Assembly (NCBI RefSeq): GCF_900111485.1
Contig: NZ_FOIC01000026.1
Coordinates: 1-37,592, forward strand
DNA: 37,592 nucleotides
Origin: Natrinema hispanicum
Lineage (GTDB): Archaea > Halobacteriota > Halobacteria > Halobacteriales > Natrialbaceae
Reading direction: 5' to 3'
Of this stretch, positions 21,448 to 29,407 are shown one piece after another. Below the pieces are notes generated by a model, which searched no databases, was not told where the DNA came from, and saw nothing but the letters and a program-made list of their open reading frames with translations. The translations under genes were made by a program, and so were the position numbers. Numbering within the stretch: position 1 is the first letter of the stretch; the number at the start of each line of letters is the position of its first letter.

Positions 21448-22575
21448 TTAGTCGAAGAGCCCGAACGTGTAGATATTGTTCACGTATGGCTCCCGAATCT
21501 TGACGCCCCATTCGTCGTGCTGGTAGATCTCGTCCATGACCTTTTCCTCGAGCACGTCTCCACGGATGTATTTCACCAGATCGTCGGGCAGATGGCCATC
21601 GTGGTCGCTACGATACCGTTTCATCTGTGTCCGGAAGAAGTGCCTGCAGTAGTGAAGGTCGAAGTCTGACCGGCCAGATCCCACTTCGGTCAACCCAAAT
21701 TCGGCTCCTTTCTCGGTCACGAGCTTGTTGTAGACGGTGTGCGGGCTGATCCGATCGTACGTCCACCCGATGGGTTTGAGTTGTGGGAACAGCGGGTGGG
21801 GCGGGCTCGTGTCTGGTCGCACAGTGAGGTACTGGAGCGTCGCTTGCACGAGCTCGTCGTCCATCGGGAGGATCGCTTCGTGCGTCCGCTTGTTTCCAGT
21901 CTCTCGTTTCTCACCGCGGACGACGTCTCCTCCGTTGAATCCGCCGTAGATGTAGATCGAGTCTGGGTGATCTTTCACGTTCTCGTGCAACTCGATGCCG
22001 CGTTGTTCCAGGAATTCGTAGTATCGGGGATCGTCGATGTGGACGCAGTCGAGATCAATATTTACGCCTGCACCCCTCCGAAGTCCATATTTCAGGTAGT
22101 AGAGTGCCATCGTCTGAAGCTGCGGATGTTTGATCGAGCGGAGGTACTCACCCATCTCTTCAACGGTGTGGTAGTCTCGATCGGGAGAGGAGACGTCTGC
22201 ATCGGTCCGACTGAGAACGTAGCCTGCAGGATTCGAGTCCGTCTGGTTGTAGAGGTGCATCATCTCGCTGTAGAACGTCGAGATCTCGGTCAAGCGATTG
22301 AGCATGTCTCTCTCGGAGTTCTTCTCACGGATGTGGTCCCGGAAGTCGAAGAGATCAAACACGGTTGCCTCCAGGACATCAACATCGCGCTGATCGAGGA
22401 ACTGGCGCAGTCCGGTTTCATTCTTGTTTTCAGTTAGCTTACGCTCCAATTCTTCAATCGTTTTATCTGCAACGTCCTCACGGCATTTCAGGGAGAGCCA
22501 ATCATCCACTGGATCGCCATCGAAGTGCTCTTCAATGTCGATTTTCCCATAGCCACTCATTCTGTCATCGTCCAT
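21448..22575 (-). CDS. tyrosine recombinase (integrase), 375 aa
   Basis: Complete haloarchaeal phage-type integrase. An N-terminal SAM-like helical domain covers about 25-120 (VDDWLSLKCREDVADKTIEE; FYSEMMHLYNQ). The catalytic domain covers about 140-375: YYLKYGLRRGAGVNIDLDCV with the first Arg (166/167), GNKRTHEAILP with a probable Lys at 229, LHYCRHFFRTQM with H308-x-x-R311, then YQHDEWG (H353). The nucleophile is Y364 or Y369. It catalyses site-specific integration or excision; here it may serve the element or resolve multimers. Its start overlaps the small RHH gene upstream by 19 bases. No attachment site was identified. Confidence 0.92.
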   Translation of the reverse strand: MDDDRMSGYGKIDIEEHFDGDPVDDWLSLKCREDVADKTIEELERKLTENKNETGLRQFLDQRDVDVLEATVFDLFDFRDHIREKNSERDMLNRLTEISTFYSEMMHLYNQTDSNPAGYVLSRTDADVSSPDRDYHTVEEMGEYLRSIKHPQLQTMALYYLKYGLRRGAGVNIDLDCVHIDDPRYYEFLEQRGIELHENVKDHPDSIYIYGGFNGGDVVRGEKRETGNKRTHEAILPMDDELVQATLQYLTVRPDTSPPHPLFPQLKPIGWTYDRISPHTVYNKLVTEKGAEFGLTEVGSGRSDFDLHYCRHFFRTQMKRYRSDHDGHLPDDLVKYIRGDVLEEKVMDEIYQHDEWGVKIREPYVNNIYTFGLFD

Positions 22576-22943
22576 TTTTCGTCAACTGGGTCGTACTGTA
22601 CCAGATCTTCATTGTGCAAGTCTTTCAGCGAGTTGCCGACCAGTTTCGCCATATCGTCGAAGATGATCTCGACGAGATCTTCTTTCGTGATGCCGTCGGT
22701 GACCGACAGGTTTCGTAAGACGATATCCTCGAGGATGTCCTCGATCTCCTCATCTGCCGTGGTCGACTCTTCTTGCAGTTTCACGTGCGCCCTGTCGGGC
22801 TCTTCGGTGTGCTCAAAGCCCCAATTCCGGCGGCCTACACGCATCATCATGCGCGCGTATTCAGACTGAGACACTTCCAGCTCCTCGGCGTCATCTAGCC
22901 ATTCGCTAGGGACTCTTGTTTGGATTTGTTTTCTCTCTACCAT
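22557..22943 (-). CDS. RHH-like integrase-associated protein, 128 aa
   Basis: The N-terminus QIQTRVPSEWLDDAEELEVS, then QSEYARMMMRVGRRNWGFE, fits a ribbon-helix-helix-like DNA-binding segment. The C-terminal half (TKEDLVEIIFDDMAKLVGNS, LKDLHNEDLVQYDPV, WTMTE) looks like a small winged helix. I recall proteins of this kind directly upstream of haloarchaeal integrases, where they may act as recombination-directionality or repressor factors; this is inference. It overlaps the integrase start by 19 bases, so the two are one transcription unit. Confidence 0.82.
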   Translation of the reverse strand: MVERKQIQTRVPSEWLDDAEELEVSQSEYARMMMRVGRRNWGFEHTEEPDRAHVKLQEESTTADEEIEDILEDIVLRNLSVTDGITKEDLVEIIFDDMAKLVGNSLKDLHNEDLVQYDPVDEKWTMTE

Positions 22944-23567
22944 GTGGCAAACCTCGTTATCTTCTGGTCCATATTTGAAACCTTGCCCCGTGCGGTTCGA
23001 TGTACGCCCGAGAAACCGTTCTATATTTATGTGTTAATTCCAGTTTCCCGGTGTCCGTCATATAACTCTAATAGAATTCATATATAATCAGACACGCAGA
23101 CGGCGTCGGGGTAATTGTTAATCACAGTGCCCCGGCTCATAACCGGGCACTTCCACGTAACAAAAACCAGACTGAGGGCACGTCGAACCGACTGACAGCA
23201 CGACTATACCACACTTATACTGGAATGGTCGTGCCTTCAGTCCGGAGTCCGCGCTGACAGTCCAACTGGCGATCTCGAACAGCGCACCTCAGATCCATAA
23301 TCATGTGTAAGTACCACCAGTTGAGATACAACTAGAATGCGGGCCAAAAAGTCGGTATAATTATTGTTATATTGGACTTTGGCATCCCACAGTGGTCTCA
23401 CATATCGGGAGTTCTGTGGTCGGGCTCGAGTTGAACGCAGCTGTGCGTTACCGTGCTAATCCACAGTGGCCGCCGATGTCTGATGGTCTGGTATTAGATA
23501 TAGATTTCATCTATACGGAATATGTATTCTAAAAAGATTTACAAGCAGTCAAATAGATGCTCTAGCC
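22944..23567. promoter_or_regulatory. 624-bp regulatory region with nested inverted repeats upstream of the integrase operon
   Basis: A stem-loop GTGCCC(C)GG / CCGGGCAC lies at 23,127-23,150. GACTGAGGGCACG (about 23,172) has a near-perfect inverted mate CGTGCCTTCAGTC (about 23,231). A direct variant GACTGACAGCACG lies between them, and the pair encloses an AT-rich TTATACT promoter-like core. Two copies of the odd palindrome CCACAGTGG follow near 23,386 and 23,461. Together they look like operators and possibly recombinase arm sites. No gene seen. Confidence 0.5.
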
Positions 23568-23696
23568 ATGTCTCGACCACGAAACTCGAAGGGACGATGG
23601 AAGTCCGACAAAGACATTACAGAACAGCGGATGAAAATGGCAGCAGCAGCAGTTCTCGGTGCAGTAGCGATGTGGTTCTTCGCCACCGGATTGTGA
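23568..23696 (+). CDS. tiny single-pass membrane protein, 42 aa
   Basis: The product begins MSRPRNSKGRWKSDKDITEQ, basic and polar, and ends with one hydrophobic segment MAAAAVLGAVAMWFFATG. By the positive-inside rule the N-terminus stays in the cytoplasm. No family known to me. An AT-rich promoter-like region precedes it. It resembles the small basic membrane proteins that haloarchaeal viruses and plasmids often carry. The clear division into charged and hydrophobic halves is the main support. Confidence 0.6.
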   Translation: MSRPRNSKGRWKSDKDITEQRMKMAAAAVLGAVAMWFFATGL

Positions 23697-23876
23697 CCGA
23701 CTATTTGTCTGGCGACTTATTTCAAGTTCATCGACAACATAGAGTCTCCGAATAGATTCTTCGCTGCCGGATACATGGTTAAATAATACTCAGCCGACTG
23801 CCCCCGAGTGCAGAACGAAGGAGTTAGTCTGATCGCGATCCAACAGCCGCGTAGGCAATCACGGGGATCGGCTCAC

Positions 23877-23963
23877 TTACGCCAGCATCATGCCAAATGC
23901 GATAGCGCCGATCGTGAGCGAGAGCAGCCCGATGATTGCCATGAGCAGTTCTGTATTTGTCAT
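23877..23963 (-). CDS. tiny hydrophobic membrane peptide, 28 aa
   Basis: A minus-strand ATG at 23,963 gives MTNTELLMAIIGLLSLTIGA, then IAFGMMLA and a stop. Almost the whole peptide is one transmembrane segment. It is about 180 bp from the tiny membrane protein at 23,568, in convergent orientation. It might be a toxin-like (type I) or regulatory small protein; nothing else supports that. Confidence 0.45.
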   Translation of the reverse strand: MTNTELLMAIIGLLSLTIGAIAFGMMLA

Positions 23964-24226
23964 GTGTCTTGTGAGTCCGACGGCAACCAGCGTTGCCACT
24001 GACCGACAGCAGCCATTCTGCCCTAAAAGGGGTAGACCGCTTACATCGTCTGAATTCCGCCGAACCGTAATATGATCATGTGGTGACGGGTACTACAATC
24101 TGTCGAGACGTGCGATCGGTGCGGTCAGCGTCTCAAACCCCCATCAATTCCACTGAAACTCACGGTGTTACACTTGCAGGACGGTGTGTGGTCGGAAAAC
24201 AAACCGTATAACGCTTGGTAAAGTCT

Positions 24227-24682
24227 TTAGTCAGTAGTCTGCTGGGCACCGACACGGTAGCCAGCGAGGAATGCATCTCTCACCTGCGATGCATATTCGT
24301 CAGCAAGCTTCTCGACGTCGTACGGGATCTCAGTCCGGTTCTCAAACTGCTTGTAGAGTTCCGGCCGCACTTCGAGATACTGTTCTATAGATCCAAACGC
24401 AGCCTTGATCTCGTCAACAACGCAGTACTTGATCTCCTCGTACTCATTCCGCAGAAATCGCTCGAACTCAGAGTCCTCAACGGGTCCCGTGTGCTGGTAA
24501 TACATATTCGCAAAGTGCTGCCGGCTGTGGTCAGTTCCTTCCGCGAGTTCCTTGAACTCTGCAGGCCACTGTTGCACGAGTAGTTGCGTCGCTTCAATCT
24601 GGTTTTGGTTGGTAAAGCCTGGCTCGTGGTTCTTAGTCGTCTCAATCGGGAACTTAATCTCGACCTCTTCAAACTTCACCAT
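24227..24682 (-). CDS. hypothetical helical protein, 151 aa
   Basis: Soluble, acidic and largely helical: KFEEVEIKFPIETTKNHEPG, LLVQQWPAEFKELAEGTDHS, RQHFANMYYQHTGPVEDSEF, YDVEKLADEYASQVRDAF. No recognised family. A TATA-like stretch (about 24,712, minus strand) sits about 30 nt upstream, so it has its own promoter and is separate from the ParA operon ending at 24,750. A His/Tyr-rich middle part is its only notable feature. Confidence 0.75.
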   Translation of the reverse strand: MVKFEEVEIKFPIETTKNHEPGFTNQNQIEATQLLVQQWPAEFKELAEGTDHSRQHFANMYYQHTGPVEDSEFERFLRNEYEEIKYCVVDEIKAAFGSIEQYLEVRPELYKQFENRTEIPYDVEKLADEYASQVRDAFLAGYRVGAQQTTD

Positions 24683-24749
24683 GTCTTGCCTGACACATTC
24701 TGGAAAGTTAAGTGTATATGGCAGGTGTTGTATGCAACACCCTCAAAGC

Positions 24750-24851
24750 CTACTCGCCGTCGATGTGGTGTGCGATGATATTCTCGGCTGCATCGCAGAT
24801 CTCGCACTGTTCGCCCTTCGCCTCGAGGCACTTCGTTCGGCAGTCAGTCAT
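24750..24851 (-). CDS. 33-aa protein resembling the start of an HNH nuclease
   Basis: MTDCRTKCLEAKGEQCEICD, then AAENIIAHHIDGE. The C-x-I-C-x(6-8)-I-x-x-H-H-I-D-G pattern is the first half of an HNH endonuclease motif, but the second zinc pair and final His are absent. The ATG overlaps the previous stop by eight bases, so it is the third gene of the ParA operon. It could be a truncated HNH gene or a small zinc-binding peptide. Downstream DNA shows no continuation. Confidence 0.5.
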   Translation of the reverse strand: MTDCRTKCLEAKGEQCEICDAAENIIAHHIDGE

Positions 24852-25245
24852 CGATCCCACTCCCTTCGAACTGCTCGGCCTCTTTTCGTATCTCCTCGGC
24901 GTCCATCTCTTCGAGAGTGTCGAGTCCTTTCTGGACGATCATTGGGTACCAGTGCATCAACTTCTCGAGCGGGTCTTCGCCAGCTTGCCGAAGTTCAACA
25001 TTGGTAGAATCAAGTTGGAGATCAAGCTGGTCCATCAACTCTTCAGAGAGGTGGATCTGCTTTGGCCCCCAGTCTTCTCGCTGTTTTACTGGAGTGACTG
25101 TCTTATCTCTCTTATCTGTAGGATCTCGTTTGTCTGGTTTTACTGGATTGTCTGCATTGTCTGGCTCCCCTCGTTTTACCGGGTCGGCCTTCTCAGACGT
25201 TCGACGACGACGTTCACGGAGCCGGTCAGAGCGATCATCAGACAT
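24844..25245 (-). CDS. putative ParA partner protein, 133 aa
   Basis: The N-terminal 55 residues are basic, Lys/Arg/Asp-rich and contain three PVK repeats (NADNPVKPDKRD; TVTPVKQRED). The C-terminal half is helical (QIHLSEELMDQLDLQLDSTN; LEKLMHWYPMIVQKGLDTL). The start overlaps the ParA stop by eight bases, the usual place for a centromere-binding partner. A basic flexible tail and small helical body would suit a ParB/ParG-type role. It is not similar to canonical ParB. Its coding DNA carries three GTTTTACYGG motifs. Confidence 0.7.
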   Translation of the reverse strand: MSDDRSDRLRERRRRTSEKADPVKRGEPDNADNPVKPDKRDPTDKRDKTVTPVKQREDWGPKQIHLSEELMDQLDLQLDSTNVELRQAGEDPLEKLMHWYPMIVQKGLDTLEEMDAEEIRKEAEQFEGSGIDD

Positions 25246-26041
25246 CGCCCCACACCTCCGCTTCATCGAAGTGTGCGGCAACGTCGGTGGCGATCGCCTC
25301 GAACACATCGCACATATCGCTCTCCGGGTTGTACGCGAGCAGCGACTCGCCGGCCTCGAGCGACTTCTGAATGTCCGCTCGTTCCCGGATCCGCCAGACC
25401 GGCGTGTCGGGGTACGCATCTTCGATCCAGTCAACCATCTCTTGGGCCTGCTTCTTCCGGACGTCGATCCGGTTGATCGCCACCCCGACCTCCTCGATCG
25501 AGATTTCGTAGTCCGTCTCGAGAGCGCCAATGTGATCATACAGGAGTTCGAACGCGCGCTTGCTCGTAGACTCAGCGAGTGCGGGAATGAGCACGTGCCG
25601 GCAAGCGAACAGAGCGTTGTCGGTGAGATTCCCGAGCTGCGGCGGACAGTCCACGATGATGTAATCGTAGTCATCTTCGACGTATTCGAGCAGCAGATTC
25701 AGTTGCTCTCCGCTTCGGCGCGATAGCGTGAGCTCTGGCTCGACCGCAGTCATGTCGATATTCGAGGGTAGGACATCCATCTCCTCGTGCTCGCGGATGA
25801 TGTCGGTGACTGCGTCGCGCTGCTCGGCGTCGGTGAGACAGTCGAACAGCGTTGGTGGTTCGTCTTCGTACGCTTCGGGCATCCCAACGTCTTCGGTGGC
25901 GTTGCCCTGTGGGTCGAGGTCGACGAGGAGCGTGTCCTGGCCGGCGGCGTTTAGCGCGGCTGCAGTGTTGATAGCGACCGTCGTCTTCCCGACTCCCCCC
26001 TTCTGTTGAACGACACAAACCCGGTTAGCTGGTGAATCCAT
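25238..26041 (-). CDS. parA: ParA-family partition ATPase, 267 aa
   Basis: The deviant Walker A KGGVGKTT lies at residues 14-21, followed by LLVDLDPQGNATEDVG (about 38-53, switch I), YIIVDCPPQLGNLTDNAL (Walker B, about 130-147) and a typical ParA C-terminus (VGVAINRIDVRKKQAQEMVD). ParA ATPases position plasmids through dynamic association with nucleoid DNA and a ParB-type partner. The length is standard for plasmid type Ib-like ParA without an N-terminal HTH. The promoter region has a GCCAGT/ACTGGC dyad directly before the start. Confidence 0.95.
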   Translation of the reverse strand: MDSPANRVCVVQQKGGVGKTTVAINTAAALNAAGQDTLLVDLDPQGNATEDVGMPEAYEDEPPTLFDCLTDAEQRDAVTDIIREHEEMDVLPSNIDMTAVEPELTLSRRSGEQLNLLLEYVEDDYDYIIVDCPPQLGNLTDNALFACRHVLIPALAESTSKRAFELLYDHIGALETDYEISIEEVGVAINRIDVRKKQAQEMVDWIEDAYPDTPVWRIRERADIQKSLEAGESLLAYNPESDMCDVFEAIATDVAAHFDEAEVWGDV

Positions 26042-26045
26042 ACAA

Positions 26046-26113
26046 GCCAGTTTTACTGGCTAAACTATAAAACCGCGTCAGACTCACATCAGAATACTGG
26101 TTGGTTAAACTGG
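26046..26113. promoter_or_regulatory. parA operator/parS-like repeats (GTTTTACTGG)
   Basis: GCCAGT-TTT-ACTGGC (26,046-26,060) is a perfect 6-bp dyad just upstream of the parA ATG. It contains GTTTTACTGG (26,050-26,059). A related GTTAAACTGG lies at 26,104-26,113. The same decamer occurs inside the partner gene at 25,083-25,092 and 25,137-25,146, with GTTTTACCGG at 25,173-25,182. A shared ligand, such as the partner protein, is inferred. Confidence 0.5.
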
Positions 26114-26186
26114 TAGCGAGATTTTACTTTCATTTCTACTCTCCGGCTGGCTGATATGTAAATACTAATTAGTCGATCTATTTGGC

Positions 26187-26535
26187 ATGTCTCAGTCAGA
26201 CACCGCGTGGATGGAGAAGCCAGGAGACGACGTCAACGACGATGGCGTTCGCGTCCGCGGAGCACCTAATGCGTCAGGACGGAGAGCCACCAGAGTGGCA
26301 GGATCCGCTCCCAGGCCTCTAGATCGGGCACGCCGATGGGATCGCAAGACTCTTTTTCGAGATCCAGGAGTTCAGCGATGATTCGATGTACCCAAACTCG
26401 GTCGCCATCGAGAGCGAAGAGATCCCGAAGGTGGTCGAGGCGCTCATCGAGTGGGCGTACGAACGCGATACCGATCAGATCCGCGAGCGGGTTGAGCTTG
26501 CACTCGAGGAACTCGAAAAGGTCAGTGAGAAATAA
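26187..26535 (+). pseudogene. broken plasmid gene with frameshift and in-frame TAG
   Basis: Three pieces in two frames appear to form one protein. MSQSDTAWMEKPGDDVNDDG opens at 26,187. After a frame change near 26,240-26,255, the next frame gives EHLMRQDGEPPEWQDPLPGL. A TAG at 26,320-26,322 interrupts it, after which the same frame continues IGHADGIARLFFEIQEFSDD, SMYPNSVAIESEEIPKVVEA to a TAA at 26,533. The third piece is clearly protein-like. The family is not known to me beyond small haloarchaeal accessory proteins. Sequencing error cannot be excluded. Confidence 0.6.
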
Positions 26536-26544
26536 AATAGAGAT

Positions 26545-27042
26545 TCAGACCGGGCAGGAGATGGAATGCTCGCCTTTATGCATTTCTGACCCACTGTGAT
26601 AACTTATCTCGGCATCATATCTGAATTTGCAATCAGATTCAATGATGGGTACTGCGCTGATTTCGTTAATTCCAATCTTGTACTCTATGGTCTCCGACTC
26701 TCCACCAGCTAGGTCCCCAATTTGTTCCCAGTTACTGTAAAGTGGGTCTTCCTCGCCCACCAGAAAACTGTCCGTTTTCGCATATATGTCAAGATCTAAC
26801 GAAACAGACTCGGCAGCCTCATCACTCTTGTTTGTTACCTCCATTTCGATCGTGGTGTTCGTTTCTGGAGGTATTGACTGAGAATTAGGTAGTGAAATGT
26901 CCAGAATGTCGATTGAGAAGTCCGCATCCTCAGGAGACACATACTCCACTGAATCCTCCACGGACTTGTCCATACAACCCGCCAAAAGCGCAACCGACCC
27001 AACACTCGCAAGAAGAGACCGTCGTTTGTATGATTCCGCCAT
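26545..27042 (-). CDS. Tat lipoprotein, 165 aa
   Basis: MAESYKRRSLLASVGSVALL is followed by AGCMD: twin Arg, hydrophobic stretch and lipobox. A single beta-rich domain (about 40-165) contains TNTTIEMEVTNKSDEAAESV and VSLDLDIYAKTDSFLVGEED, an immunoglobulin-like pattern as in CARDB/FxLYD domains. It has two Cys near the C-terminus (SDCKFRY; SISCPV) that could pair. It is shorter than the other three lipoproteins on the element and convergent with the broken gene at 26,187. Confidence 0.82.
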   Translation of the reverse strand: MAESYKRRSLLASVGSVALLAGCMDKSVEDSVEYVSPEDADFSIDILDISLPNSQSIPPETNTTIEMEVTNKSDEAAESVSLDLDIYAKTDSFLVGEEDPLYSNWEQIGDLAGGESETIEYKIGINEISAVPIIESDCKFRYDAEISYHSGSEMHKGEHSISCPV

Positions 27043-27147
27043 ACTTCCTTTGATACGTGAATGTATAAAGATCTTATTTATAGAATGACCTGATTATTGT
27101 CTTAATCAACCAATCTTAGGCACGTCAATAGCGCTGATCAATTCGAT

Positions 27148-27306
27148 CTACATCTCGAACTCGAACTCGTGTTCGAGGACATCGACGACGTCTTCATGCT
27201 GGACGTGGACGCGACAGTAGACGGTCCCGTTCTTGTCGGTGTAGAGTCGCTCCTGCTCGAGAGTCTTCTTATCTCGATCGTCGAGGGTATGATAGTTGTC
27301 AGTCAT
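27148..27306 (-). CDS. hypothetical protein, 52 aa, last gene of HerA operon
   Basis: The start was taken at ATG 27,306, which overlaps the upstream stop (ATGA). The product is MTDNYHTLDDRDKKTLEQER, then LYTDKNGTVYCRVHVQHEDV and a Glu/Phe-rich end. A short helix is followed by a strand pair, with no recognised family. An upstream start at 27,339 is open but would overlap the previous gene by 34 bases. Confidence 0.65.
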   Translation of the reverse strand: MTDNYHTLDDRDKKTLEQERLYTDKNGTVYCRVHVQHEDVVDVLEHEFEFEM

Positions 27307-27617
27307 CAGGTCCCCTCCTGTCCGATGGCAAACCGACACTTAAGGATCGCTTCAGTCAAACCCTCGTGCCGAATGCGTTCGTGATCGATAGATGCGTTCA
27401 GCACAGCGTCGAGACTTGAGACAAGATTGGCCACATCCGCTTGGATGTCCCGATCCTCGCCAACAACCACATCGATCGAGGCAAGACAGCGGCCATCATC
27501 GGTCTCGAGCCAGGTGTTCTCGACGCGGTAGCCACGGTCTGTTAGCCACTCGAAGACTGTCGCGAGCGCCCTGGCATCCTGCGCTGTGACTTCTGTTTCG
27601 GATTCGTCGTCAGTCAT
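27306..27617 (-). CDS. hypothetical protein, 103 aa, in HerA operon
   Basis: Acidic alpha/beta protein: ARALATVFEWLTDRGYRVEN (helix), TWLETDDGRCLASIDVVVGE (strands), DIQADVANLVSSLDAVLNAS (helix), then ILKCRFAIGQ. No family recognised. Start and stop overlap both neighbours by four bases, so it is translated together with the HerA-like ATPase. It may be an adaptor for the ATPase; this is inference from coupling. Confidence 0.78.
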   Translation of the reverse strand: MTDDESETEVTAQDARALATVFEWLTDRGYRVENTWLETDDGRCLASIDVVVGEDRDIQADVANLVSSLDAVLNASIDHERIRHEGLTEAILKCRFAIGQEGT

Positions 27618-29407
27618 AGTTCTTCCATCAACTGCTCAGTCTTCTTGCGCTCCGCTACAGCCTGCCGGACTTGTTCAATGCCATCGGCGTTCAGATCAAC
27701 CATCATCCCGTCATCGCCTCGGTCTTTCGTGACGATTTTCCGCCGCTCGAGTTCCGACGCGGCTTTCGAAACGTCCGACGTCGTCGAGACACCGAGACGT
27801 TCGGCGATCGCCTCGTAGGAGACGGGCCCGCCCTCGGCGACGATCCCCACAATGACTCCCTTCACGTAGCGCGGCGACGCACCACACTCAGCCTTCGCGG
27901 TCTCGATCTCCGCTTGGACCACCTCGAGCGTCAGGAAGTCCTCGTAGGACTCGAGTTGCTCGCCGATATCCGCGTCGGCCTGGGCCCGCAGCCGCTCGTT
28001 CTCCGCTTTGAGGTCGTCAATCCGCTCTTGTAGTCGTTCGAGTTCGGCACTGTCGGCCCCACGGTCGCCCGCAGCGGGTGGCGGCGCTGTCGTCTCGGCT
28101 TCGACCTCGACGCCGAGGACCTCACGGGCCTGTTCGAGTTGTTGCTCGATCTCTTCGGCACGCTCGATGCGATCCGCCGCGATCTGGAGACGGTCGACCT
28201 CCCGCTCGAGGTCGTCGACGCGACCGCGCAGCTGGTCGCGCTCGTCGACGACGTCGTCCAGGCGCGACTCGAGCTCACGGATCCGTTCGTTTTTCGCCTC
28301 GATCTGGGCGTCGAAGTCTTCGGGGACCGCGTCGCCGGCGTCGGTCCCGTTCTGTAGCGCGGCCGCCATCTGCTGGGCGGCGTCCGCGATGTTTTGCTGG
28401 TTCTCGAGTTCCGCTTCGAGTTCTTCGATTCGTTCGTCGCGCTGCTCGAGTTGTTCCTCGAGGCGCTCGATCTCGTCGCGACGCTGGTCGGCTCGGTCGG
28501 AGATTTCCTCGAGGTCGCCCAAGAGGTCCTCGTCGAGCGACTTCAACTCGGGCCGCTCGACGTCCTCGAGGCCAGGGGTTGCGCCGGCGTCGAAGGTCCG
28601 CTTCCGGCGCACCTGGACACGCTCGACGTCAGCCTCGCGCCAGTCAGCCTGCAGGAACGCCTCCCCGTCGGCGAGGTCGCCGACCGCGTCGGCACTCTCA
28701 GCGTCGACGACACGCCGGACGACCGTGGTGTCGTTGTCCCAGGTGAGCCGGTGCCAGAGCAGCCAGTTGGCCTGCGTGATGAAGTCCTTCTTAACGTCGG
28801 CGGGGCGCTGGCTGATTCCGGCGATCCCGAGCCCGTGCTTACGGCCGCGCTTCGAGATCTTGATCAGCATCTGGCCGACGTCGTCGAGGCCGCCGCCCTC
28901 GGGAACGTACTCGTGGATCTCCTCAACGACCAGTAGGAACGGCGTCTTCAGGTCCTTCTCGCGGACGAAGAGCTCGCAGGCTGTCTCCCGGATCAGGTCG
29001 TTCGCGACGTCGTCCTCGAGGTAGCCCGAGACGTCGAGGATAATCGGGACGCCGTCCTCGAGGGCGAGTTGGGCAAGCTTGCCCGCGTGTTCGGGACCGA
29101 CCTGGATGTCGGCCTGTTCGTCAGCGCCGGCGTGCAGGATCTCGTAGGACTCCTTGAGGCCGTAGTACTCACCGTCCGTGTCGACGATCAACAGCGGATA
29201 GCCCGCCTCGAGGAGTTCTTCCGCGACGACGCTCGCTGAGTTGGACTTCCCCGAGCCGGATTTCCCAGTGATGAACGCACGGCCGGTGAGCAATTCGACG
29301 ATCGGGAGCTCGACGAGTTGGCCATCGACGGTCTCACCGATCCTGATCGTTTCCTCTGTGGTATCGGTGGCGGCCTCGTTGTCGCCGTCAGTATTCGTCG
29401 TACTCAT
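27614..29407 (-). CDS. HerA-like ATPase with coiled coil and C-terminal winged helix, 597 aa
   Basis: The N-terminal RecA-type motor has Walker A GKSGSGKS (residues 48-55), DTDGEYYGL (about 76-84), Walker B LLVVEEIHEYV (158-168) and ISQRPADVKKDF (198-209), the HerA/FtsK-type sensor segment. Residues about 300-470 are an almost pure coiled coil (LEEQLEQRDERIEELEAELE). The C-terminus (about 500-590) is a winged helix (PVSYEAIAERLGVSTTSDVS). Unlike chromosomal HerA there is no N-terminal HAS barrel of full length. It is probably a hexameric DNA pump or plasmid-maintenance/mobilisation ATPase. ATG 29,407 chosen; ATG 29,419 is possible. Confidence 0.93.
   Translation of the reverse strand: MSTTNTDGDNEAATDTTEETIRIGETVDGQLVELPIVELLTGRAFITGKSGSGKSNSASVVAEELLEAGYPLLIVDTDGEYYGLKESYEILHAGADEQADIQVGPEHAGKLAQLALEDGVPIILDVSGYLEDDVANDLIRETACELFVREKDLKTPFLLVVEEIHEYVPEGGGLDDVGQMLIKISKRGRKHGLGIAGISQRPADVKKDFITQANWLLWHRLTWDNDTTVVRRVVDAESADAVGDLADGEAFLQADWREADVERVQVRRKRTFDAGATPGLEDVERPELKSLDEDLLGDLEEISDRADQRRDEIERLEEQLEQRDERIEELEAELENQQNIADAAQQMAAALQNGTDAGDAVPEDFDAQIEAKNERIRELESRLDDVVDERDQLRGRVDDLEREVDRLQIAADRIERAEEIEQQLEQAREVLGVEVEAETTAPPPAAGDRGADSAELERLQERIDDLKAENERLRAQADADIGEQLESYEDFLTLEVVQAEIETAKAECGASPRYVKGVIVGIVAEGGPVSYEAIAERLGVSTTSDVSKAASELERRKIVTKDRGDDGMMVDLNADGIEQVRQAVAERKKTEQLMEEL

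Noticed and set aside
13577-24000. Complete tailed provirus
   Set aside because: Only the chaperone/tape-measure part and an integrase are seen; no terminase, portal, capsid, protease or tail-tube gene could be found.
26320-26322. Amber codon read as pyrrolysine
   Set aside because: Haloarchaea are not known for Pyl decoding, and the same gene also has a frameshift, so plain decay or error is simpler.
28008-29024. Plus-strand frame of 338 aa opposite the HerA-like gene
   Set aside because: A Ser/Arg-rich antisense shadow of GAC/GAG-rich codons, typical of GC-rich haloarchaeal genes.
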